From CAVYYW01 sp963772845 (lineage in GTDB: Bacteria; Bacillota; Bacilli; Bacillales; Sporolactobacillaceae): a stretch of DNA of 64,000 nucleotides. Shown piece after piece: positions 1 through 8,480 of this stretch. The position numbers and the translations under genes are program-made. The number at the start of each line of letters is the position of its first letter. The stretch's first letter is position 1. The stretch covers positions 1,550,001 through 1,614,000 of the forward strand of contig CAVYYW010000014.1 of NCBI GenBank assembly GCA_963772845.1, written 5' to 3'. The notes below the pieces were generated by a model that saw only the letters and a list, made by a program, of their open reading frames with translations, did no database searches and had not been told where the DNA came from.

Positions 1-576
1 ATGGATGTCCCCAATCCACCCTGAAAGTTCAACAGGGGTTTCGGTATCCGGTACAAATGCTTTCGTAAAATCCATTTTCAGATCCGTTATTTTAGAGTGG
101 TTAGACATCGGCTCCACAGCCCAGTTCGGCTCTTTATAAGACGCTTCGCTTACAAAATGATGCTTATGCATTTTTTCTTTTGATTTCCATGCTTTCTCCT
201 TATCTCTCTTTATTCTTACCCTGACTGAAGGAGCACGATTATTTAATAATTCCACGCCAATGTAGATAATTAAAAAGGGCCATAACCTCCATACTGAAAG
301 CCAATAAAACGTTAAATATCCTAAATCATTGCATAAAAGAAGTCCGCCATATACCAATAAAAACAGACCAGAAATCCACTTGCTTTTTCTTCTGCTGAGT
401 AAGGGTCTGAATATCAGCCAAAACCCAATAAATATTACCGCCAAAACAGGAATATAATCTTCATAAACCGACAACATTTCCCCGGAAATAATACCCGTGT
501 TGACAAGAATCAACAAAACTCCCACTAAAATTAATATGAAAGCTATCAGGGTTTTGCCAAAGGATAATTGTTTCAT
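1..576 (-). CDS. LiaF-like membrane protein, C-terminus cut by window edge
   Basis: The frame is open from an ATG at 576 to the window edge (192 codons, no stop seen). A GGGCGG ribosome site lies about 7 nt upstream of the ATG. The first 100 residues form four hydrophobic helices. After a basic linker the segment LKMDFTKAFVP...SGWIGDIH matches the start of the LiaF (DUF2154) C-terminal domain. LiaF inhibits the LiaSR two-component system that senses cell-wall antibiotics. A second, complete LiaF is encoded at 40379-41113, so this is a paralogue; its own sensor/regulator genes, if any, lie outside the window. It is divergent from the lipid kinase at 774. The family call is good; its partner is unknown. 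Confidence 0.75.
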   Translation of the reverse strand, partial: MKQLSFGKTLIAFILILVGVLLILVNTGIISGEMLSVYEDYIPVLAVIFIGFWLIFRPLLSRRKSKWISGLFLLVYGGLLLCNDLGYLTFYWLSVWRLWPFLIIYIGVELLNNRAPSVRVRIKRDKEKAWKSKEKMHKHHFVSEASYKEPNWAVEPMSNHSKITDLKMDFTKAFVPDTETPVELSGWIGDIH

Positions 577-773
577 TGTTAACCGCCCTTTTTTTGAAAT
601 CTATCTTATAACTTTCATATTAACTATTTCCTTTCCAAATGACTATAGCCTAATGGGGGGATGTCATTCAGTCTTTAGACGGAGAGTGTTAATAAGTGTA
701 AAAACCTTTTGTATGGGGTAGATGGGAATTATGGTTCATTTTTATTGCAGACCCCCAGAAAGGAAGTTGCATC

Positions 774-1688
774 ATGAAAAGAGTTACCATCATCGTTAAT
801 TCAAGGGCCGGGCCCAATAAATTTAATAGGACCATCCCAGATCTTTTGAATAAACTTCAAAATTTCTTTAATGAGCCCTCCATTCATCAGACCTCAAATG
901 AAGGTGATGCAGGAAGGATCGCTATTTCTCATGTTCAAGATACTGATATTTTAATTGTTGCAGGTGGTGATGAAACGGTTGCAGAAGTAATAAATGCCAT
1001 CTCACCGCTTCATTCTAGGCCAGTCTTGGCTATTTTACCTCTAGGCAAATTAAATGACATAGCCGGAAGCCTGAACATTGCTGAAGACCCTGATGAGGCA
1101 ATCCAGCAAATTATTAAGGGTGAAACCAGACTTATTGATCTAGGCTTTGATGGACGCCGATATTTTCTTAATTTATTAGAAATCGGTTCTGTTTCTTTTC
1201 AGAACGAGACTCATGCAAATGGAATTCGTTCTTTGAAAAGACTTCCTTACAATGTCAAAACGAACGCTAACACCTCAAATTCTTTTCACTATGAATGCTC
1301 CAGTCTGCATCACTGTTTTTCTGGACGGGCAGATCTTATCCTCGTAGTGAACCGGCCTTTTACAAAAGGTTTTTCGAAACTGATCCCCTCCATCCAATCT
1401 CAAGATGGACTCCTTGATATTATTATTATAAGAGAAGGGCGACTGAACGCCTTTTTATTTTTAATAAGACAGGAGCTCCCTATAAATACGGCAGCAAACG
1501 ATAACCTTTTTCATTTTCAAACTGACTATATCACTTTGAAAACGTCGCCTCATTATGTTGCGAACGAAAGTGAGAAAAGAAGCGCAAACAGCAGACTTCA
1601 GATCAAAATATGTACTAAACAATTGCAATTAGTCGTCGGTAGGCATACCGGTTTAAAAGTTGTTGATGAGGGTATATTGAATCTGTAG
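774..1688 (+). CDS. Diacylglycerol/lipid kinase family protein (YegS/BmrU-like), degenerate active-site motif
   Basis: This is a 304-residue protein with the DAGK catalytic-domain layout: NSRAG at residues 9-13, then a glycine-rich nucleotide loop at 64-68. That loop reads GGDET where the family normally has GGDGT. The following GT.NDFAR block is replaced by LNDIAGSLN. Kinases of this family phosphorylate lipid alcohols such as diacylglycerol. The changed residues raise the possibility of weak, altered or absent kinase activity. The ATG follows an AGAAAGGAAG ribosome site. It is followed after 27 nt by the ferritin-like gene, probably as an operon. Confidence 0.7.
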   Translation: MKRVTIIVNSRAGPNKFNRTIPDLLNKLQNFFNEPSIHQTSNEGDAGRIAISHVQDTDILIVAGGDETVAEVINAISPLHSRPVLAILPLGKLNDIAGSLNIAEDPDEAIQQIIKGETRLIDLGFDGRRYFLNLLEIGSVSFQNETHANGIRSLKRLPYNVKTNANTSNSFHYECSSLHHCFSGRADLILVVNRPFTKGFSKLIPSIQSQDGLLDIIIIREGRLNAFLFLIRQELPINTAANDNLFHFQTDYITLKTSPHYVANESEKRSANSRLQIKICTKQLQLVVGRHTGLKVVDEGILNL

Positions 1689-1715
1689 CTGATTAACTGA
1701 AAGGATGATAAAATA

Positions 1716-2150
1716 ATGGATGCAAAAATGAGAGAACTTATTGAGGGTTTAAATGAAGATTTAGCTGGAGAGTATTCGGCAGTTATACAATATACCTACT
1801 ATGCTTCCTCGGTTACAGGCATGTATTATTCCGTCCTGAAGCCTTTCTTTGAAAAAGAGATTCCAGATGAGCAGCAGCATGCGCTTTATTTATCAGAGAA
1901 AATTTCCACTCTAGGCGGGCAGCCAACAACAACACCTGCCAATGTTAAACAAGTAACCGATGTTAAGGAAATGCTTATAGAAGCAAGGGATGCTGAAAAA
2001 TCCACGATTGAAAGATATGAAGAACGTCGTAAGCAAGCCGAAGAACTAGGATTGACAGAGCTTGTTGTTACACTTGAAGATATGATTGCAGATGAAACGC
2101 ACCATATGGAAGAAATGGAACGTTTAATGAAAGACCCGCGTTTAACATAA
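1716..2150 (+). CDS. Ferritin-like domain protein (bacterioferritin/Dps-like)
   Basis: A 144-residue, all-helical protein. Putative di-iron ligands are placed as in ferritin-like four-helix bundles: Glu19, an E-x-x-H at 52-55, Glu94, and E-x-x-H at 127-130. The role is probably iron storage, oxidation or redox protection in the cytoplasm. The ribosome site is GAAAGGATG. It lies 27 nt downstream of the lipid kinase and is closed by the hairpin pair at 2168-2222. Length and ligand pattern fit the short bacterioferritin-like family better than classical Dps. The substrate is not certain. Confidence 0.8.
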   Translation: MDAKMRELIEGLNEDLAGEYSAVIQYTYYASSVTGMYYSVLKPFFEKEIPDEQQHALYLSEKISTLGGQPTTTPANVKQVTDVKEMLIEARDAEKSTIERYEERRKQAEELGLTELVVTLEDMIADETHHMEEMERLMKDPRLT

Positions 2151-2167
2151 TTTCAATAACTAAAAAA

Positions 2168-2222
2168 AGGCTCCTGATCAGGAGCCCTCAGGCTGTCGAG
2201 AAATTCTCGACAGCCTGTTTTT
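2168..2222 (+). terminator. Double hairpin, rho-independent terminator
   Basis: A perfect palindrome at 2168-2185 (GGCTCC/GGAGCC) is followed by a 12-bp stem, CAGGCTGTCGAG with CTCGACAGCCTG, at 2188-2216, then a run of Ts. The second stem is nearly identical to hairpins at 53024-53052 and 60058-60092. Confidence 0.85.
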
Positions 2223-2344
2223 ATCTACATAATCTTTAACGGTTCGGTCTTCAAGGGACTCCTCCAGAAAGCTGCTCTGTGTTTCATTAAATAAATGGAA
2301 ATACCTGAGGCTCTGCAAATTAGTGACAACCAGGCTACAGCTGC

Positions 2345-3562
2345 TCAGCCCTTTTTCATGATTTTTTTATGAACAAATAAATACATAAATAAGAGTACAG
2401 CTAAACAAGTCGCGGCTACAAAAATCAACAGGCTTTCTACTGTGCCAACTGCAGCAGATCCTAAAACACTGATCACCACAGCTTGTCCAAATAAAGCCGC
2501 GTAAATCACTTTTTTAAACCCATCTGATTTATAACGGCTTTGCATCGGATAAAGATGAAAGGTTGCTTGAGGTGCTGGGTGATGCCACAACGGAAAAATT
2601 TGAAGGCCGGTCAGATAAATAACCGCCGCTCCTATAATATAGGGGGCAAAGCCTGTATGATAGCCGAAAATCAGAATAAGTCCGATAAGCGATAATCTGA
2701 ACCACAGTCCTAAGTAATCATTTGCCCTGATAAAAGTCAGTCCAAAATAGCGGATATAAAGATTTTTTTTATGAAACGGAAGCCATTCGACTGTTTTTGA
2801 AAGCCATTTTCTGCTGTGGACACGTCCCCTCATTTCAGGCACATCTGTAAACAGATTGGCGAATCGAAGCAATTTCCTAAGCTGCCTTTCGTCCAGTTCA
2901 ACCAGCCCTTCCCATTTGAGAAGCCGGGATCTTGACGGGGCAAAGAAAATATAATAATGGCCAACTGCAATAATAAGAAGCAAGACTCCTGTAAGAAAAA
3001 GATTGCCGGCAATTGATGAATAGAGTGCCAGAAAAGTTCCGGAAGCCCTGAATACCTTCAGCCCTGCCCTGCCTTTATCAACGTATTGCTCTAGCCAATG
3101 GGCATGAATATTCCATTGTTTCAGCACAAGAGCAAGGATCATAAAACCAAAAAACGCAGCAGGACTTGAATAAACGGTAGCCAGAAATAAGGGGGAAACC
3201 AAGATTGCCGAAACAACCACAATACTTCCCTGAATCCATAGATTGTACCTTAAGCTCTTTTGGAAATAAGGCTTAAGCCTCGCCTCCATTGGAAGCAAAA
3301 AGACAAGGTCAGCAGCTTGTATAAATGTTCTTAGCGGTGTATGGAAGACAAACAGCCCAACAAAAACTGAAATAAGCAGGGCGCCAGGAAAATTAGCCGG
3401 AAGAAGATCCAGCCATTTTTTATAATAAATACTGCCCACGATAAAAAGGGCGTACAATGTGAACATCAGCCCACTGTTCTTTCCAATCAGCCTCCAATAT
3501 CTATTTGCCATGGTCCAATAATCCGAGCGCCGCTTGTACCAAAAAGCCGTTACTTGATCCAT
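2345..3562 (-). CDS. ecsB: ABC transporter permease EcsB
   Basis: A 405-residue polytopic membrane protein with at least eight hydrophobic helices. It carries the EcsB-type N-terminus (FWYKRRSDYW) and overlaps the end of ecsA by 13 nt. EcsAB is an ABC exporter-like complex needed in Bacillus for intramembrane proteolysis by RasP, secretion and competence. Pairing with ecsA and divergence from hit reproduce the B. subtilis arrangement. ecsC, which follows in B. subtilis, is not present; the next gene on the left is an unrelated ferritin-like protein. Confidence 0.92.
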   Translation of the reverse strand: MDQVTAFWYKRRSDYWTMANRYWRLIGKNSGLMFTLYALFIVGSIYYKKWLDLLPANFPGALLISVFVGLFVFHTPLRTFIQAADLVFLLPMEARLKPYFQKSLRYNLWIQGSIVVVSAILVSPLFLATVYSSPAAFFGFMILALVLKQWNIHAHWLEQYVDKGRAGLKVFRASGTFLALYSSIAGNLFLTGVLLLIIAVGHYYIFFAPSRSRLLKWEGLVELDERQLRKLLRFANLFTDVPEMRGRVHSRKWLSKTVEWLPFHKKNLYIRYFGLTFIRANDYLGLWFRLSLIGLILIFGYHTGFAPYIIGAAVIYLTGLQIFPLWHHPAPQATFHLYPMQSRYKSDGFKKVIYAALFGQAVVISVLGSAAVGTVESLLIFVAATCLAVLLFMYLFVHKKIMKKG

Positions 3563-4302
3563 GGTATTTCGTCCTGGGCAATCGAGACATATATTTCATG
3601 AAGCGAGGCTTTGGGCATATCAAACACCATCCTGATTTCATCAAGGGTTCCCTGAGCAGCAATTTTTCCTTTATGTAAAATAATAAATTTATCACAGTAC
3701 ATTTCAGCCGTTGACAGAATATGTGTTGACATCAAAATACCTGCTCCTCCAGCCTTCATTTCATTCATTAAATCGAGAAAAGACTGAATGCCAATTGGAT
3801 CAAGTCCAACGAAAGGTTCATCCACCACGTATAATGATGGCTCTACAAGGAATGCACACATGATCATAACCTTCTGCTTCATCCCTTTTGAAAACTGACT
3901 TGGAAACCACTTTAATTTATTTTTCATGTGAAAGAGCTGGAGCAATTTAGGGATTCTTTTTTCAAAGGACTCTTCGCTAAGACCATATGCCATGGCACTC
4001 AGTTCTAAATGCTCCCTTAATGTCATCTGATCATATAATTCTGGTGTCTCAGGTATGTAAGAAAGCTGTTGACGATAATTTTCCTTATTATCAAACACTG
4101 TCTTACCATTTAAGCGGATAAACCCACTATAAGGTTCCAGCAGCCCTAGAATATGCTTTATGGTGGTGCTTTTTCCGGCTCCGTTTAATCCGACAAGACC
4201 AACAAGCTCCCCTTTTCCAATAGAAAAAGATATATCATGCAAAACAGGCAATTTTCTGTTATACCCTCCACTTAGATCTGAAACCTCCAATAATGACTCC
4301 AT
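3550..4302 (-). CDS. ecsA: ABC transporter ATP-binding protein EcsA
   Basis: A 250-residue ABC ATPase with Walker A GLNGAGKS at 38-45, signature FSKGMKQK and Walker B VVDEPFVGLDP. It is the nucleotide-binding partner of the EcsB permease, whose start it overlaps. It heads a two-gene leftward operon divergent from hit, as in B. subtilis. About 130 bp upstream of its start a mosaic repeat begins, so the native promoter is probably confined to 4303-4430. Confidence 0.93.
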   Translation of the reverse strand: MESLLEVSDLSGGYNRKLPVLHDISFSIGKGELVGLVGLNGAGKSTTIKHILGLLEPYSGFIRLNGKTVFDNKENYRQQLSYIPETPELYDQMTLREHLELSAMAYGLSEESFEKRIPKLLQLFHMKNKLKWFPSQFSKGMKQKVMIMCAFLVEPSLYVVDEPFVGLDPIGIQSFLDLMNEMKAGGAGILMSTHILSTAEMYCDKFIILHKGKIAAQGTLDEIRMVFDMPKASLHEIYVSIAQDEIPWIK

Positions 4303-4429
4303 ATATTAGCGCCTCTTTCTTCTCATTTACATTTGATTAATTGAAGTGTACCAAATATTTAGATCGACAGCGAACAACTAGATGTTAAAGATTAGATTAG
4401 GTTATGCTAGACTGTAAACAAGAAGAAAC

Positions 4430-4908
4430 GTGGCCACTGAAAAGCTTTTGATGAGAAAGGAATCTGTGACTATGTGCTTCTGCGTCTGCTAGTAATGCTT
4501 CGAAGGGGGTTCCTCGTCGCAACTCGTAGTTGTTCGAGAAGTGATGCTCGTGGCTGTGGAAAATTCGAGATGCCACGTGTTCAGCTGATGGCAATTGAAT
4601 TTCTATAGCCACGAATTCAATAGGCATCCTCTGTTCACAAACACGTTGAGTGAAGCGAAAGGTGCGAAACTCCGACGGGACCAGCACGCGTCCGAAGATC
4701 CACTTTGGCGCATAAAGCAGACCATGCCAAAGTTAGCTGAGGCCGTGCCCGTGGAAAGCGAGCAACCTAGAGCGTTAATCAACAATCACGATGAGATGAG
4801 GTGCTTTTTCAGTAACCTCAACAGCGAACCAGGCGAGACACCACAGCGCAAAGATTAAGTAGGAAGTTCTGCCCGAACATAGTGCAAAAAGAGGATTTTT
4901 CAGTGGAC
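4430..4908 (+). repeat. Mosaic interspersed repeat, copy 1 (between ecsA and hit)
   Basis: The block is bounded by GTGGCCACTGAAAA at 4430 and an inverted TTTTTCAGTGG at 4896-4906. Inside, 4640-4790 is the shared core, with landmarks GCGTCCGAAGATCCACTTTG and GCCAAAGTTAGCTGAGGC. The stretch 4485-4640 recurs inverted at 57405-57480, and in part near 60725-60800. Open frames inside it are not credible genes because they are shared only as repeat DNA. Confidence 0.85.
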
Positions 4909-4967
4909 TCGCAGAAACATCATCGATGTCTTTTTAAAAAACTTACAAATCAGAAAGGGTGACTCAG

Positions 4968-5399
4968 TTGACACATGATGATCAATGTATTTTTTGTAAA
5001 ATAATTCGTGGAGATATTCCAAGTTCAAAGGTTTATGAAGACGAGAATGTATTAGCATTTCTTGATCTCAGCCAAGTAACAAAAGGCCATACACTGGTTA
5101 TACCTAAAAATCATCAGGCAAATGTCTTTGAGTTAGATGATGAAACAGCTGCAAATTTATTTCGGGCTGTGCCAAAAGTTGCAAATGCAATCAAGTCAGC
5201 ATTTGATCCTAAGGCGTTAAATGTCCTTAATAATAACGGAGAATTTGCCGGTCAATCTGTATTTCATTGCCATATCCACCTCTTGCCACGCTATGACAAG
5301 TCAGACGGCTTCGGTATGAAATGGGAAATTCACGAAAACGACTATACCGCAGAAGAACGAAATAAACTGGCAGATAAAATCGCTGATGCCATAAATTGA
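4968..5399 (+). CDS. hit: HIT family hydrolase
   Basis: A 143-residue histidine-triad protein: zinc-type Cys7-x-x-Cys10 at the N-terminus and the triad His100-Cys-His102-Ile-His104 near the C-terminus. HIT proteins hydrolyse or transfer nucleotidyl groups, typically on adenosine phosphoramidates. I chose the TTG at 4968 because the AGAAAGGGTG ribosome site ends about 6 nt before it. The alternative GTG at 4959 overlaps that site. The gene is divergent from ecsAB, as in B. subtilis, and the trpP promoter follows immediately after its stop. Confidence 0.92.
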   Translation: MTHDDQCIFCKIIRGDIPSSKVYEDENVLAFLDLSQVTKGHTLVIPKNHQANVFELDDETAANLFRAVPKVANAIKSAFDPKALNVLNNNGEFAGQSVFHCHIHLLPRYDKSDGFGMKWEIHENDYTAEERNKLADKIADAIN

Positions 5400-5403
5400 T
5401 TAA

Positions 5404-5432
5404 TTGATTTTCGGCAGTTGCCATAGTATAGT
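5404..5432 (+). promoter_or_regulatory. Promoter of trpP (sigma-A type)
   Basis: TTGATT at 5404-5409, a 17-bp spacer, then TATAGT at 5427-5432, directly after the hit stop codon. Transcription would start near 5439 and give a leader of about 65 nt before the trpP start at 5506. Confidence 0.65.
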
Positions 5433-5469
5433 TAACATAATCTTCGCAGCAAGCCAGCTGGCATTGCTG

Positions 5470-5512
5470 GAGGATGATTACGAGAAGAGCAGAGGAGAGA
5501 TGAGCATGAAAG
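5470..5512 (+). promoter_or_regulatory. Probable TRAP (MtrB) RNA-binding site overlapping the trpP ribosome site
   Basis: GAG triplets occur at 5482, 5487, 5492, 5497 and 5502, exactly every 5 nt. A further GAG lies at 5470 and an AAG at 5510, just after the ATG at 5506. TRAP binds (G/U)AG triplets separated by 2-3 nt. In B. subtilis it represses trpP translation through triplets overlapping the ribosome site. The even phasing here fits that mechanism. The site is inferred; mtrB is not in this window. Confidence 0.7.
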
Positions 5513-6049
5513 TGCAAAAATTAATATTAATTGCTTTATTTTTGGGAATCGGGACAATCTTGCATGCCCTAATTCCTGGCTTCTTTTTTGGAATGAAGCC
5601 GGACATGCTGTTAAGCATGATGTTTATAGCTATCATAATGTTTGCAGAAAAAGGAAATATTTTTATAATTGGGTTGGCTGCGGGGTTATTATCGGGCTTG
5701 ACTACAACAATTCCCGGGGGCTTTCTGCCCAAATGTCATTGATAAAATTATTACGTCACTGATTGTTTTTGTTTTATTTTTCGTAATAACTCGGGTGCTG
5801 AAACCAGTAATCGCTGCACCAATTGTTGCAGCAATCGGTACGTTGATTAGTGGAACTGTATTTCTTACTGCTCTGACACTGCTTGGTGCTTTACCTGCGA
5901 AAGCAAGCTTTCTTGCCTTGTTCATTGCAGTGGTATTGCCAGCAGCAGTGCTTAATACTGTGTTTGTATTAATTGTTTATCCAATTGTTCAGCGTATAAT
6001 CAGCCGGTCACAGCACCGCTCACCTAGAACAGCAGCCAAACGTGGTTAG
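5506..6049 (+). pseudogene. trpP: Tryptophan transporter TrpP, interrupted by a single +1 frameshift
   Basis: Two frames together give a complete TrpP of about 180 residues. The first part, from 5506, runs MKVQKLIL...IPGGFLP and stops at 5742. The continuation, NVIDKIITS..., runs to 6049. Removing one A from the AAA near 5732 joins them cleanly. TrpP is a small multi-helix membrane protein that imports tryptophan. It sits after hit as in B. subtilis and has a TRAP-type leader and a strong terminator. Conservation on both sides of the lesion suggests a base-calling error or a very recent mutation. Confidence 0.88.
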
Positions 6050-6072
6050 GATCATCCTAACCACGTTTTTTT
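6039..6072 (+). terminator. trpP terminator
   Basis: Inverted repeat AACGTGGTTAGGAT / ATCCTAACCACGTT (the two arms share the central AT) followed by seven Ts. It overlaps the trpP stop region. Confidence 0.9.
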
Positions 6073-6115
6073 GTTTATTATTCGGTAAACCAGGGAAGTA
6101 AATGATATAAATCCT

Positions 6116-6304
6116 TTACCTAAGAGACCACCAGGCGATCAGAAACAGGAAAAGTCCTGTCCCGATCATAACCTGTGCCACCTTTGCGGTTTGAGCAAGC
6201 TTTGGATTCTTAAATGCATATTTACGGGACTGTACGATTTGAATACAGCCCAACCCCAGTAAACCAGCCCCAAGTATCATCAGAACAATTATAAAGAGGA
6301 CCAT
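6116..6304 (-). CDS. Small two-helix membrane protein, function unknown
   Basis: A 62-residue protein with hydrophobic helices at about 2-24 and 44-60, separated by a basic loop. A GAGGGGGGATAG ribosome site precedes the ATG. It stands alone on the minus strand between trpP and yhaH. I do not recognise the family. The clear ribosome site and membrane-protein composition make it a likely real gene. Confidence 0.6.
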   Translation of the reverse strand: MVLFIIVLMILGAGLLGLGCIQIVQSRKYAFKNPKLAQTAKVAQVMIGTGLFLFLIAWWSLR

Positions 6305-6408
6305 CTCTATCCCCCCTCATAACAAATTATGCGCGTTGCAATAATTCATGTTAAATTGTTCAATGATACCGAAGGCTTTTATTTAAAACTATCTTAATGA
6401 GGTGACTT

Positions 6409-6777
6409 ATGGGAAAAACAAAAACGTATTTAATCGGCATCGCTGCAGGAGGCATTGCTGCAGGCTGCACAGCAATCTTTTTAAAAAAGAGGAAGTCAAG
6501 CTCAGTTTCCTATGATGAGATGGGGCTTCCAACGAAAAAAAGAAAGCCTTTAAGCGAAGCTAAAGACACCTTCCTTAACCTGAAGGAGCAAATTACTACT
6601 ATTAAAAACGAAGGCATGCCGGCAGTTAAAACCACAATTAACGACATCAGCAACCTTGTTAAAGCTTTCCAGAAAGACATTCAGCCTCATCTTTCCCAAA
6701 TCAAAGAAGATTTAGGGGAGCTTGAGCAGGCAAAAGAAAAACTTGAATCTGAAACAGCTAAACCGTCTCCTAAATAG
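6409..6777 (+). CDS. yhaH: YtxH-domain protein YhaH
   Basis: A 122-residue protein with an N-terminal hydrophobic, glycine-rich helix (about 6-25), then KKRK and a helical, charged tail. This is typical of the YtxH/YhaH family of small membrane-anchored stress-associated proteins. Position after trpP matches B. subtilis yhaH. The ribosome site GAGGTGAC lies 5 nt before the ATG. A hairpin that includes the stop codon terminates it. Confidence 0.78.
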   Translation: MGKTKTYLIGIAAGGIAAGCTAIFLKKRKSSSVSYDEMGLPTKKRKPLSEAKDTFLNLKEQITTIKNEGMPAVKTTINDISNLVKAFQKDIQPHLSQIKEDLGELEQAKEKLESETAKPSPK

Positions 6778-6792
6778 GAGATGGTTTTTTTA
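6762..6792 (+). terminator. yhaH terminator overlapping the stop codon
   Basis: ACCGTCTCCT / AGGAGATGGT stem (one G-T pair) with loop AAAT, then a run of Ts. Confidence 0.85.
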
Positions 6793-6938
6793 TAGCCTTA
6801 ATAATCAGAAAAAACGAATTTTTCTTTTTTATTTTTTTAGTATTTAAGGGGTTGATTTTATATATAAATGGGAGTACATTAATTGGGGAATTAGCAATGA
6901 ATCTTCTCATATCTGTTGAAATTAAGGTGGGTTAGGCT

Positions 6939-7487
6939 ATGAACTGTTGGAAATCCTTCAACATTTCGAAACAGTACGGTTCTTTTCGATTAACACTCTT
7001 ATCCTTTGTAGGGGCCGTCTTTTATTACATTCTATTTTATCTATCATTTGAGAAGACGTTTCTCAATGCCCATTTTACGGGATATGACCTCGTTGCACTT
7101 ACTGCAGCCATGTTTTTCGTATGGCCAGCCCATAAGCTGCTCCATATTCTTCCTGTGTTAATGAGCGGTAAAAAAGCGTCATTATCCTTTGAGAAATCCA
7201 GACTTCATTCCATACCGGTTATCTATACCAACATACCTTGCACTCTTAAAAAGAGAACCTCGGTATTCGTTGTTTTGTGTCCCTTCGTGCTTTTAACCGC
7301 TGGAAGCTGCCTGGTTTCGTTTTTCTTGCCATCATATATTTATTTTTTTGCTGTTATAGGGGCGATGAACTTTGGCATAAGCACAAAAGATCTGGTTTAC
7401 TTCGTTCATCTTATTGCTGCACCAGCTGATGCATTCATTGAAGATGATCGTACAGGCTGTAAGATTCTAATTAAACAAGCAATTTAA
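6939..7487 (+). CDS. DUF3267-like putative membrane metallopeptidase with altered zinc motif
   Basis: A 182-residue protein with four hydrophobic helices. It resembles the DUF3267 family of putative zincins, which carry an HExxH-type motif at the membrane. Here the equivalent position reads HKLLH (about residue 67), so the catalytic glutamate is replaced by lysine; it may be a non-catalytic relative. The ribosome site is AAGGTGGG. It is monocistronic, closed by a strong hairpin. The family assignment is moderate. Confidence 0.6.
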   Translation: MNCWKSFNISKQYGSFRLTLLSFVGAVFYYILFYLSFEKTFLNAHFTGYDLVALTAAMFFVWPAHKLLHILPVLMSGKKASLSFEKSRLHSIPVIYTNIPCTLKKRTSVFVVLCPFVLLTAGSCLVSFFLPSYIYFFAVIGAMNFGISTKDLVYFVHLIAAPADAFIEDDRTGCKILIKQAI

Positions 7488-7494
7488 TAAATAT

Positions 7495-7524
7495 AAAAAA
7501 GCACGCGCTATGCGTGCTTTTTTT
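7495..7524. terminator. Bidirectional hairpin terminator
   Basis: AAAAAAGCACGC / GCGTGCTTTTTTT, symmetric, just after the DUF3267-like gene. Confidence 0.85.
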
Positions 7525-7612
7525 GTGGATTCCGTGCCTGGACTCCGTGCCTGTCACGCCCCGAAATATGTCGACTAAATAAAGTGCATGGCTTTACCCT
7601 CTTTGTTTGGGC

Positions 7613-7855
7613 GTGGCCACTGAAAAAGTCTACAATTTGCTCGGCTAATTGTTGCCGCAGGTGTAACGATTATAGCCATAAATGACGTCTAAAGGGTAGC
7701 AAACACGTTGATTGAAGCGAAAGGCGCGAGACTCCCTCGGGAAAAGCACGCGTCCGAAGATCCACTTTGGCGAACAAAGTAGCCACGCCAAAGTTAGCTG
7801 TGGCCGTGCCCGTGGAAAGCGAGCAACCTAGAGCGGAAATCAACAACCACGTCAA
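7613..7855 (+). repeat. Mosaic interspersed repeat, copy 2
   Basis: Starts with GTGGCCACTGAAAAA at 7613. The core with GCGTCCGAAGATCCACTTTG and GCCAAAGTTAGCTGTGGC runs from about 7700 to 7855. It fills the gap between the DUF3267-like gene and the convergent YpmS-like gene. Frames within it are repeat artefacts. Confidence 0.85.
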
Positions 7856-7904
7856 CATTTCTACGTTGCGGCATCAAACCTGAAAATCACGCATTACGCG
7901 TGAT

Positions 7905-8480
7905 TTACTTTCTATAAACATCAAATTCAATCTGATTATTAGCCATGTCCATTTTCTTTGCCTTTAGGTAAAACTGATCTTTTACTTTCATAGCTGTTAG
8001 ATCCACGTAAATTTCTTTTTTACTAGGTTCAACCGTTACCCATTTTGGCAAATCAGTACCCTTGCTTATGAACTTCAGAACTTCTTCATCAGGTAAATCG
8101 ATATCCCCAAGCTTTACCCCGGTCTCCTTTAAAATGACATCTCCGTCCTTTACAACTGGGTCAAATGATAACTGAAAAGGGATATCCAGCCCTAAAACGT
8201 TGAGAGCTCCGTCAAGTGTGACATCCTTACTCAAGTCTACCCCATAGGTCAGATTACCTGTCTGATGCTTTTGAAGTTCATGATTAATCATGGTGGTAAG
8301 TCTGCCTTTGTTCGCCTGCACCATAAATATGGGAGACGTAACCTTTGGTGTATCGTGTGGAATAGTGGCCGTGTTTCCGCCCGTTTCTGTCAATTTGAAA
8401 ATTGAAAAGGTGATCACAGCAATGATCACTACAACAATGCTAGCCAATATTAAAAAAGCATTTCTCCATTTATTCTTCAT
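7905..8480 (-). CDS. YpmS family protein (DUF2140)
   Basis: A 191-residue protein with one N-terminal membrane anchor (about 8-29) and an extracytoplasmic domain that follows the DUF2140/YpmS pattern: FMVQANKGRLTTMIN early, LPKWVTVEP mid-domain and a final IEFDVYRK strand. Members are membrane-anchored proteins of unknown biochemical role. The ribosome site GAGGTGAAATT precedes the ATG. It is divergent from the small gene at 8574. In B. subtilis ypmS lies elsewhere, so this is a homologue outside the usual context. Confidence 0.75.
   Translation of the reverse strand: MKNKWRNAFLILASIVVVIIAVITFSIFKLTETGGNTATIPHDTPKVTSPIFMVQANKGRLTTMINHELQKHQTGNLTYGVDLSKDVTLDGALNVLGLDIPFQLSFDPVVKDGDVILKETGVKLGDIDLPDEEVLKFISKGTDLPKWVTVEPSKKEIYVDLTAMKVKDQFYLKAKKMDMANNQIEFDVYRK

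Noticed and set aside
4595..4858. Open frames of 60-96 codons in the repeat blocks (also at 7670, 24463, 34197, 34216, 34816, 49646, 56763, 56845, 60293)
   Set aside because: They translate the same repeat core in different frames and strands, lack ribosome sites and match no protein family. They are repeat artefacts.
5795..6049. Independent small membrane protein after a short trpP
   Set aside because: It is the C-terminal half of TrpP, shifted by one base.
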